Assembly (NCBI RefSeq): GCF_022458985.1
Contig: NC_061781.1
Span: 23,354,001-23,418,000 of the forward strand
DNA: 64,000 nt
Reading direction: 5' to 3'
Source: Mugil cephalus
Lineage: Eukaryota; Chordata; Actinopteri; Mugiliformes; Mugilidae
The first letter of the stretch is position 1, and each line of letters starts with the position of its first letter. The position numbers and the translations under genes were made by a program. Below, piece after piece: positions 48,501-59,200 of the stretch. Under the pieces are notes generated by a model. The model saw nothing but the letters and a program-made list of their open reading frames with translations, ran no database searches and was not told where the DNA came from.

Positions 48501-51053
48501 CATCTCAAAAAAAAAAAATAAATAATAATAAAAAAAAAACTCGTCCAATCACAGGTGGAGAGTCACATGTCAAAGCTGGACAGGGGGGTCGGTATCGGCT
48601 TTGGGTTGCAGGGCAGCTGTGGAGTAGCGGGTCAAATCTGCCCCGCGCCAGTAACGCAGCTTCATACCACACAGGCCAACGACTCCAAACCCAGCGTGTA
48701 CAGCTTTTCACAAAATTCTGCACAATTCTGTTCTGTACTGAGCCACAACTTCATCTCAGTTTTGGGCATGAGAATAAAAGCTCTCTCTCTTTCTCTCATG
48801 CATGTGATATTCTTTGCATTTCTGGGTGTAAGCGTGTGGGTCGCCAACAAAATGTCAGAATTGCAAAAGGGATTTGCAGCAGGACATATTTCAAAAATTA
48901 GAAACACGTGAAACAGCTGTCTGGTTTTAACCTCCGCCATTTACAATTAAGCTGGATTTATTGTTGTGACTCCCTCTATGCTGTAGGTGTGCTGCAAGGT
49001 AGCTGATACGTCCAAAAACTAGTTCCTTTTTAGGTTTACATCAGGTTACGGCCTAGGGCACGTAGCTATTCAAAGACATTACTTCCAGAGTGCCTGCTGC
49101 TATATTTCTGCCCGATTAGTTTTTCTACATTGACCGTCATGACGGTGCAACCGCATCAATTGTTGGTTGTGATCCATATTTATTGCCTTTAACTTTATAT
49201 TGCCCCTTAAAATCTGCAAAGCGTCGGCCCCAAATTAACCCGAAGCCTTCAAAAGTACAGCTTTCTTATATATATCTTATATATGTATGTTAGCTCAGGG
49301 CTCTCAAGTTTTTGAATTTACCTTAGAGTGCACAGTCCTGCACAGTTTCTAGACTGTAATAAGCAACTATTTTAAACAACAACAATAATAATAATAACAA
49401 TAATAATAAATTAAGTGATTACCAGATCGCGGACTTCCGCTTGCTGTTCTTCTTCGACGACTGCAGATATTCGCGCATTTCCGGAAGGCGTGGTTAGGGC
49501 GCTCCTATTTCACCTGACAACGACACGTACTATTTTCTGATTGGCTGATTGGTCGCTAATATTTTCTGATTGAAGCGGATCAGTCTTGCCTTCGCTTCGT
49601 CAATTAATAGATTAGTAATCTCTTTTAAAGTCTGAGTGCGGTGAGTTTTATCATTTTTTAAACTTATTGCCCTGGTTAGCTTGTTTTGTATGGTAGCCCG
49701 TTGCTAATCTTTGAAACGGACGCACCGTTATGTGTAATTTTGTTCATAGTTGCAATTTTAGGCAGTTAAATCTTCTGTATCCCGTTCTCTAATAATGAAA
49801 ATAACGCAGCCTTTATTTGAAGTTCTGTTTATGTTTTTAGTGGCAGGTCTTAATTCACCCCTTCTTCTCTGTTTACACTTTCGGACACAAAGATGGCGGC
49901 GCTTAAACAGCAGTGACGTCACACTGTCTCCATGACTACCCTGCCCCGTCGCGTACCTACAGCACAGATTTAACACAGAACCATAAATCTAGCTTAACAA
50001 CAACATAAGGCCACTCTCCGAGAGCCGCTGCAGTTGTGTAAACCAAGCTTCTAAAGATGAAGTGCCACTTTCCAGAGCTGCCATTTGCAGCGGCGTTCAA
50101 CAGCTGATATTTAGCATGTATTAGTAGTCCTGTGCACTGCAAAACATACATTCAACAGCTGATATTTAGCATGCAGAAGTATTCCTGTGCACTGCAAAAC
50201 ATACATTCAACAGAGCAGGCAGCACCTGTGGACACTCATAGACCAGAGACATCCTTTATGTACGTGCAGATACATTGCACACTGAATTTCATCTGAAATT
50301 ATGCTTGTATTTGAAGTTCATTCATGCACTCACCTTGTGGTGATGCAGAAAACTTCCATTACACAGAAAACAATGCACATTAGTGACCTACTATAAGGAC
50401 TGATTGAAGAAAACACCGCCACCTACAGGAACCCCAGTGAAAAACATTAGTTCTGGAAAATTCCTGCTGCAGAATGAGATTTTTTTCCGGTGTCCTCCAG
50501 CACCAATGCAAGTTGGTTTGTTGTGTGTGCGTCGCATCTTTGCTTCTGATCTTTTGTTTTTGTGATGTGCCTTGTTTTGAATCTGAGTTTTTGCTCAGTT
50601 TTTGCACCGCCTGTTTGCGCCACTGTTTGTCCTGTAAACGCACGGAAGCTGTGCAAACAGATATTTTGATTTGTGGCATATTTGTATCAGGAAATGAGGA
50701 AACAAAGGTGAATAAACTCGCCGGCGCTTGCCTGGTGAAAACTAGAGGACACAAGGAGGTTTCCAGATACAAGGCGATTTATTAAACAAGGAGGATGATG
50801 GTAGGTAAAAAAACAATCAAACATGAGGACAGGAAGTAAAACTAACTGAAAGACATGGAGGCAACGGATTAAAAAACAGTGAGGATGGTCCTGTCGTCCG
50901 TGCATCGTGTTATCAGGATGTCGGTTTACGGTCACACCTCTAACCGAAGCTCTGCTGTCATGTCCTGCAGGAGACGACAGTGACGAGAATCTACCGCCTC
51001 GATTCAAGAGGGGCAGAGCTCCACTGGCTCCCACCGACACCCCCAAACTGTGA
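39599..51053 (+). CDS. popdc2: Popeye domain-containing protein 2, 4 coding exons, 367 aa
   Basis: Membrane protein of heart and skeletal muscle that binds cAMP through its cytosolic Popeye domain and influences TREK-1 and cardiac pacemaking. Exons: 39599-40092, 44483-44591, 46329-46746, 50971-51053; 1104 nt, 367 aa (human 364). N-terminal sequons NTT (residue 5) and NNT (residue 23) precede three membrane segments within about 34-96. The Popeye domain spans about 110-270, with QTYAVEGKTPIDQLSFLLSG, the phosphate-binding-cassette equivalent DSPEWESL (185-192) and LLDIRLPSLYHVL. The tail ends RGRAPLAPTDTPKL, matching the human C-terminus, which fixes exon 4. If the donor at 46747 is not used, exon 3 reads on to a TAG at 46836-46838 (370 aa). 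Neighbours cox17 and pla1a reproduce the human gene order. The 3' end of exon 1 is tandemly duplicated in intron 1. Confidence 0.95.
40043..41830 (+). repeat. Tandem duplication of the popdc2 exon 1 3' end with its splice donor
   Basis: Unit 1 starts at 40043 inside exon 1, unit 2 at 40451, unit 3 near 40875. Units are about 408-425 bp. Units 1 and 2 share the coding block GTGGAGGGCAAGACGCCCAT through the donor GGAAG|GTGGGAAG without change for over 100 nt. Unit 3 lacks the donor; its right part appears displaced to 41645-41830 by roughly 600 bp of other DNA (41035-41640). Confidence 0.9.
43840..44000 (+). mobile_element. LINE-like 3' end fragment in popdc2 intron 1
   Basis: TTGCGATTGACAAATAAAAA followed by ACCTTGAATCC resembles fish LINE tails of the GACAATAAAGAACCTTGAATC type. 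It is preceded by T/A-rich sequence and has no frame. Confidence 0.45.
47074..47435 (+). mobile_element. MITE family B, copy lacking its right end
   Basis: Starts GACCAGGCATAACATTATGA and carries TGATCAGTTTGGGATCTAGT. It ends near GTAACATCCACACGAATGAT without the right inverted terminus. It lies in popdc2 intron 3. Confidence 0.7.
49435..49910. promoter_or_regulatory. Promoter-like segment inside popdc2 intron 3
   Basis: Relatively CpG-rich DNA in an AT-rich intron. It has two inverted CCAAT boxes (ATTGG at 49540-49544 and 49548-49552), a donor-like GCGGTGAGTTTT near 49637, and AAGATGGCGGC (49890-49900), a YY1-type motif usually found near transcription starts. No associated coding exon was found. 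Confidence 0.35.
50096..50214. repeat. Two tandem copies of a 60-nt unit
   Basis: TTCAACAGCTGATATTTAGC and CCTGTGCACTGCAAAACATA recur about 60 nt apart. Confidence 0.9.
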
Positions 51054-53490
51054 GAACACGTCTGTCCTGGAAACGCCACGTTATCGACAGTATAGCAGCA
51101 TGAAAAGTGTCAGATGTCACGTTCTACGACCCCGTCTCTCCTCTCTCCTCTTCACAGCTCAGAATTAAGAATATGAACTCCTCCTCCTCCTCATTTAAGT
51201 GACAGTTTGATTCATAAGACAAACAGTATTAATATATATTCTATATTTTAAAGCCAAATTTTATTTAGGTATTTATGCCATAACTGACATTTAATTTAAT
51301 GAGTTAACAACAAAGAGCTCTGTCCAGTTAATTAAAGGTGGCATATTAACATCAAATCCTAATTTAAATCCCTGTTACATTAACGTATTATCCCCCATTA
51401 GAGAACTGAGGAACGAGACAAACTTCACTGTGTTACTTACCAGCACATTCAACGTCTGAAATGTTAAGATTTTAAAACTAATTTTTATGTCACTGAAACT
51501 AATGAATTTGCTCTAATTCATCTCGCTTGTATTTGATGTTTTCAAACTGCCATCGACTTGATTTTCATGTGTTACATTTTTTTTTTGTTGTTGTTTGTGT
51601 CACAGACGCCCGTCGTGCTCACGTTAGAGAGAGTGTTTATTTAAGGATATGACACCTTTTTTTTGTTTTTTTTTTTGAGGATCAGACTGAATTTATAAAA
51701 TGATGTGGAAGTGCTTTAAATGAACACATTGGTATCACTTAATTATTTATCCTTTTAAGATAGGGAAATTATTTAATTTTTCATTCTTTAGGAAATTACT
51801 TTACAATTTTTTTTTTGAACTAATAGATAAATAAATAAATAAATAAAATAAAATAAAAGCCATTGTGGATTTTTTTTCCCTTTTCTCTCAATGCACCATA
51901 ACAAAGAATAATAATAATAATAAATCCTCTTTATGCTCACTTGCCAAAACATAAGGTAAACTAGCGAAAACAACCACAGTCCTGCACTAAATCGCCCTTT
52001 GTTGACTATTAATAATATTCAGCTGGTGTAGAAAAAAAAATGCCAAAAAGGTTATAACGAACTTGTGTGCTCATTTTGATGGATGTAGTTTGTGCTGCTG
52101 TTAAACCTGATTAAATTAAACACCAAAGCGTTTCCTGTTATTTAGCCTGTAGCCCACTGATTATTATTAATAGAGGGCATGTGTGTGACGTCACAGCGAG
52201 CTGAGGTCTCCATGGTTACGGTCACTGAGCGGTAAAAAAGTGACGGTTGAACATGGAGATTAGCAGCATTAGCTTGAATCATAGGATTTAATAGCGTCTA
52301 AATTTTAATATTACAAAAAAAAAGGGTGAAGAGCTGTTGTGACTGAACCAACAGATGTGAAAAGCAGTCAGAGATATATTTTTACAGATATCTACCAAAG
52401 AAAAGAAGTAAATTTTCATACCTTAAGTTACGTTCTGGAGGTCTGTCAGATAAGTTTGCTGATGAAAAACAATAAACTGAATATTTGTGCTCAGTCCTCA
52501 TTATCCTTTTAACGCTACAGTATTATATAGCTAACGTTACTTCTCAGTGAAGCTCTTAGCGTTAGCATCTTTTATTTAGCTACATTTATCATAACTGAAA
52601 TTACCTAAAAACCAACTTAAACTAACTGAAACTGAGGCTAATCCACTTTTCCAAATCCACACTAGTTCGTTTGGATCATTGTCGAGTCCTATTGTCCTTA
52701 ATTTGATCTGATTATCCACATTTTTCCCGGTGTCTCTGTACTTAATGATACGTTTCACCGTGTTTTTATCGCTCAGGGGGGCGTGTCCCTGGACGGAAGT
52801 GACGTCACTGTATACCCTCTATAGAAACGCGTGTCTGTGAAACTAATATTTTGTGCACACATGGACACTGTGAAATGTGTTATCGGGCTGTTGTTGATTT
52901 AGAGCAATGAGATTAAAAATAAGGGATAAATGTTGTCTTTAGCCTCTAGAACTATACTTTAAATGATTTACGCATTAACCAAAAAAATAATAATTAACAT
53001 AATAATAGTAGTAAAATAATAAGAGCCAGGGAGAAGCCATTTGCTTTAGCTCCCCCTACTCCTCCCCTATTTCCATGAGGAAATAAAAAAAAAAAACTTC
53101 ACCTCAGCTGCCAAGTTTGCATACCGCTACATCTTCTTTTCACAACCACAGCAACAAAAAAAATCTCTTCAATGCTCAAACTATGAGAACATACAAAACA
53201 AAACCAGATGAGAATGGGAATAGGTTTGACTTTATAACCACTTCTGAGAGGTAGCAGTGAGCTAAGAGGCAAAACTAAATGACAGAGTCTGACAAAAACA
53301 AATAAAAAAAATAATATATTTCTTCACAGTTCACTCACAAAGTTGAAAAATGAGCATGTTATCTAATCGACAATGGTTCTCTGTCTCTGCACACTGATGT
53401 TTAGCTGATTATTGTTCCCTAATGTAAAGTGAGATGGAAAAAATGTGAAACCTACTCCATGCAACGGATTTTTTTTTTTTTTTTTTGTCT
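51054..53490. other. Convergent intergenic DNA between popdc2 and pla1a
   Basis: popdc2 3' UTR at the left, a family C MITE in the middle (52173-52820), and AT-rich DNA with A/T runs elsewhere. The pla1a 3' UTR occupies the right edge. No other gene seen. Confidence 0.65.
52173..52820 (+). mobile_element. MITE family C, copy 2, with inverted termini and probable TA target duplication
   Basis: Left end GAGGGCATGTGTGTGACGTC and right end GTGACGTCACTGTATACCCTC are inverted repeats flanked by TA on both sides. The body matches 24944-25623 (GGTCTCCATGGTTACGGTCA, GGAGATTAGCAGCATTA). TA duplication would fit Tc1/mariner-like mobilisation. Confidence 0.8.
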
Positions 53491-56223
53491 TCAGAAGCCG
53501 CAAACGTTCACAAAGTCATGTGACCACGCAGTTCGTCGTCTGACGTAAAAGTGGTTCACACAAATCGGCTCTTCGTGCCTGGAATACAAAAACACAAGAA
53601 GTAAATTTAAACTTTAAAAAAAGAAGAAGAAGAAAATAAAGAATGAATATTGGTCAGAGGACGTAAAAACAATGGAACAGGTCCACAGGGTTTCATGTAG
53701 AGCGTCTCGTTGTTGTTTAAAGGATTATTTTTGTGTATTTTCATGTTAACTAATCAGAAAGTTTAAAGAACCTAGAAACGAGACCAACATCCAAACCCAC
53801 AATTTCTTTTTTGATCTGGAGTCGCTCCACTGAGAACTGATTATGCCTTGAATAATATCTGGACGTAATCATACACGTCAGCTGTGGAGTTGAATTTTCT
53901 TTTACAACAAAATGGCTCTGATTGGTTGTAGGATCATCCAGTTGTGTGCAGAGGTACATACAGGTATTTCCCTGTATCAGCTAAAACACATAATTAAACC
54001 CAAAAGGAGAATTACCAGGTTCATGTTCTGATAAGAGTTAAGTCTATGAGGCTATGGTGAAATATATCAATATATAATTAGGGACTTTTGAAGTTCATGG
54101 TGTATATCCTGCATATTTATTATAAGTAAAGAAATATATGATTTTTATATTCATTATGATCATGTCTTTATAAAATCCATCATTTTTATTTATGGAAACA
54201 ATCACTTATTAATAAAAACAATTAGATATCACTAAAATGTCAACTAAATGAACAGTAACCACCTTCTAATTAGCTAAACAGTAATGAAATTAGCTTTTTT
54301 TTTATTTGAGGCAGCCATGTTGGTTTTAACTCTCAACCATGTTAAACTCAAAAAGTCACGTAACTATATATTGACCCAGATGAGATGTTTGAGTCTTAGT
54401 GTAGAAACAGAACAACGTTTATCCGCTCTGTAAACTGGGTAAACTCTACCTGGCTGAGGGGAACTCGGAGACACAAACAGACTTGACGTGGATCTCTCCC
54501 TGTCTGTAGAACGCTCCCGTGTTCTTCAGGCTGATGGTGTTGATCTTACACAAAGCCACGTGGTGAATCATCACCTTCCTGTATACGGTCGTACCCGTGT
54601 GACTGCAACACACGCACACACACACGCAGTGAAGACACGACGGATAATCAACGTACATCACAGCGGACAGTTGCTACATTCAGAGTTTATTACCTGGATT
54701 TAACAGAACTGCAGCAGATCTGTTTGCTTTACCTCTTTAAATCTCAAACCAGAACGTACAGCATGTATACGCTGATACGCAGGCATTTTCCTCTCTCAGT
54801 GTTTCCTTTTGCACCTGGCTGGAAACATACACATCTCCTTCTAAAATAGAATCTGCCTACTCACCTTTTCTGGGAAGAATATGCGCAGAAAATTACATAC
54901 AAGCTGCGTTGGAGCCTGTTACACAGGGCTGAATATAGGGAGCAGAAAAAAAATTCTGACTTTTGCTCTACTTAAACTTCTGGTTGGATGCAAGAGTTTA
55001 GATTTTGCTGTAATTGATTGAAATTGAAGTTTTACAAGGACTAAATAAAGCCTTAACTGGAATGTGTTTGCAGAACTGCTGTTATCAGTGTTTCCATTAG
55101 TATCATCACTGTCACTTCATCCTCCCTTTGTTTTTCTTATTTTAACTTGTGCATTCACTCTGTCAGTAACTCCTGCCTGCTTATCTATGCAACCATCCAA
55201 TCACAGAGTCATGCCGCAGCAACGCAGTGCAGGGTTTAATCTTCGCTCCAGACATCAGGATAGAGGGAAAAATACGACATCTGTGGTGCAACGCAAATTA
55301 TAATACGACTTTGGTTCTGCAGAGAGCGGTTGGACCTCACAGAAAGGCGACTCAATACGAACCAACCAAGAGGCTAGTAGACTACAACAGCAGAAGAACG
55401 TTTAATCTGAGGCTGCATTGGGCTCAGATTCAGTGAAAAGAAACAAAAAAAAACCTTCATTAAACTTTCATTCGTATCCGTTCATGCAGCCTCGCTTGTG
55501 TCAAAACATCCTGGCCTCAGACGAGGTTGTAATGGTGCGAGGAAATGCTTTCCTGACACACTTCTGGACCCTTAGTAGCTAATAAATCACAGTTTAAGCT
55601 GAGTATTATTGCTGACCGTGTGCACCCCCTTTATGGGTTATTATTCTGCTTCCTGCCGGATAATGCACCAGGTCACAAACGCAGCAGTGGGTTCCGTGGA
55701 ATTTAGTCACCAGATATGAATCAAGAACAAGAGATTTACAACATGCGCAAGGGACGAATCTGCAGAAATCGTGCAAAGTGGCCACGAACTAAATGAGGCC
55801 ACGAATACGCTTTATCCTGCATGCACATATTTTCAGGGGATGATTTTGTGCAGGACAGTGGGTCGGGCCTCCACATGCTCCACATTAAACAGAGGGATCT
55901 GTGGATGTGCAGCACTTACAGCCTGAGCGTCTGCTTTGTTTCCTGGTCCTCGGTCCTCAGTGTCACCTCCAGCTCGGCGCTCTTATCCAGGGGAAAAACC
56001 TCCAGCATCAGCAGGATGTGATGAGCTGAGCAGAGGAACGTCAGAGCAGTTATGAAAAAGGGAAAGTTATTGGGTTTAAAAAAAAAAAGGATACAATTGC
56101 GTATAATTTCTAAATAAGAGAGGAGCTCACCGCAAAAAGGTGGTGAAGACGTTGTGAGGAGGAAAAGTCTTTTCTCTCTTGGGATCGGAGAAACGGTTAT
56201 GCCACTGTTTTTTGATAAACCTG

Positions 56224-56261
<38 letters not shown>

Positions 56262-59200
56262 ACGTCACAGGTCATGTGCACTAAGTGTGTGGCCTGTATC
56301 GGCCTGTGTTGGAGAATCACGGGGTCGTAACGATAAGAAGCTGCCAAAAGCAGCCGTGTGACGAGTCCAGTGTCAGATCTACAGGCGACACTGAGGCTCA
56401 GCAGAAAACAAGTTTAACACTTATTAACTATTTTTACTCTTTTCCTCTCTCCCTCTTCGGTCTGATGGATGGAAAGGTCCATTACAGTGACTTCAAAGCT
56501 TCCAGACTAAAGAACTATCAGGAACAACGGTCTGAGCCTTTAATCTGAGCGTCATGACCGACTGGATCCACAGGAAAACCTTAAAAAACCGAATGAAATG
56601 AGAACCGTGACTGCTTTTCGCTGTTCGACTAAATTAAATAAATATATCTATTCATGGCGCAGGTTTTAAAAGCATCTTCTCTTCACAGTTAACGCCTAAA
56701 CTCTTTCCTATCTAAGCTTTAAGTGTAAATTAGCTGCTTTCCTGCACTTTTATCTTAATTATCTGGAGTATTTTCCAGGGACTTTATTACTATTTGAAGA
56801 TGCTGATTTGGACGGATATTCGTTGTCTTCAATGCAAAGCAAATTAAAGTCTCAGAGGTTAAATGGTGAGAATTTGCTTTTTACATGCTGTTCCAATGGT
56901 TTTGACTCCCTTACAGTGTTCTGAACTTTTAGTACCTAAACCTTGTGCAGAGTTTCTAAGCAAACATGCAAACGTTAAAAATGTTGTTCCCAGTTTAAAC
57001 TGTTTTTTTTGTTGTTGTTGTTGTTTGTAAGTATTATCCCCTGCTTTAAAAATGTGAACATTTGCAGCTATTTAATGGTGCCGTGTAGATGATAGGATTG
57101 GAAAAATACTCACCAACTACAAAATACATTCTTCAATGCTTTTTGCTCAGAGTTAATTGGTAAATTAATCTTTTAACCATTAGCCCCAATGAAGCTTGTG
57201 TCATATAAAATTATTTATAGTTACAATAAATTAAAATAAAGCTGAGGATGAAGAATGTTCAGTCACCAGTTAAATTAAATTATTGAGATGTTTACTTTAG
57301 AAGTGCTTCATTATAAATATTGTTGGATTAGTATATGGTGCATAAGTATTAGTATTAATAGTCTTTGTCTCCTTCAGGTCCATGTTAATATATATTTTTT
57401 TAATTGTAAGCACCAGAGTATTAGTTGATGCTTCAGTTACTCAGTATTAAGCCACACAGACACCAGCAGGTTACTACCTATCACTGGACACGTCCCTTGA
57501 AACACGTCACAGCTCATGCACTGTCCCTCCAGGAAGTCGTCGTACGTGGGGCACGGGATCCCCACCAACGGGCACGAGCCGTTCAGCGCGCTCATGTAGA
57601 CGTGCAGCGCCCTCATGTGGTCGCAGATCACGTAGCCATACACTGGGAAGTACACAAGAACTGACAGCACACGAGAGCCACATGTGTGGGGAGCGTCACA
57701 GCCGGAGAGGATTCAGGAATCTGCGCGTGTGCAGGTTTCAGCCGGGGCAGCACTTACTTGAGGCAAACCTGGAGCGGGTGCATCCGGTCTGGTCCTTCCC
57801 TCCGTTCAGAAAGAAGTCCACGTGACCCACGGGGATGGAGATGCCAAAGTCTGATGATGCACAAAGAAAAACCTCATTAATAGAGTTTGTAAAAATGTAA
57901 AAAAAAGCAAGAGGGGAAAACACACGACCACAGTGCTTCCTTTTTTACAGTATTTATAGGTACAATCTGCTTGTTCATGCAAAGTTGTTCATGCAACCTA
58001 CAACAAAAGAGCCCTAAGTATAACCTTACTTTGTGCATGGATACATACATGCACTATATGCACCTACCTGCCAGTTTATTAGGTACACTAGTGTAAATGA
58101 ATGCTGCACTAAATCTTACCCTCCTGTAATGTTATAATGAAAATAATAATTCAGTACTAGGGTCAGTATATAACTGAGTCCATGGGATACACCTTGCATG
58201 CATTTTTATTAAAAGTAAAAAAATAATGTTTTTTATGTTCCCTATGATCATGTCTTTACAAAATCTATGATTATTTATTACGGAAACAATCACTTATTAA
58301 TAAAAGAAGTGACCAGATATCACTAAAATGTCAACTAAATCAAATGACCTGCTCCAAGGTTTGTTCTTGCTCCTCTTTATTAGAGATTTAATATAAAGAA
58401 GTGTGGATTTATCACATGTCAACAGTTACTACAATATATTTATAAATAACTTCCAATCAACTCAATTGTATATATAATATTTAGAAGAATCTTAACGTAA
58501 AAATGCTATGTGGTGATTGGTTATAGAGGTGGCAGTTATAAACTGACCCACTACTAGAAACCACAAACACAGCACAGCTCTCTGTTACTTTAAATACATG
58601 CAGAAGTTGATGCAAGGACAGTCAGGTGGGTGTCCTCGCTGTTTGCTACATGTCTGCCTCAGCTCCACTCAAACTGCACCGTCTGAGCTTTTGTTTGCTT
58701 TGCATTTTTAATTTCTAAAAGGTATGTGGGATCAGTAGGACCTAAGACGTATAACAAACCAAGCACCATCTTTGAACGGGAAGTGGTAGTTTAAAAACTG
58801 TACTTGATAATTAACGGCGTTGTAGCTCGTTGCTGTTGATAACCCTTCGCTAGGTGGCAGCCTAAAACATCCACTACTGAGGACAACGGGTTTAAATGAA
58901 GCAGAATAAGCTCCAATAAAACCTAAAACTTAACGTCCTCATATGAGGACGAAGTTGTCTCACAGTCAGAGTCCGTGTGGATGGCGTCCACAAACATGGC
59001 GTCAGAGGGGTCCAGCCGGTCGTAGGTGTCCGCTCCTTTAAACATGGGTCCTGCAGGATCAAGGGCTGGACGACAAAGAGGAGAACTTATTAAAAAACTG
59101 TGGCCGTGTAGAAAAGCACAGACAAGTGAGTAGTTTACAGTGTTTAAACTTCATAAGCAGTTTTATTTGAGGAGTTCTGTTTTTCTTAGGTTTTTTATGT

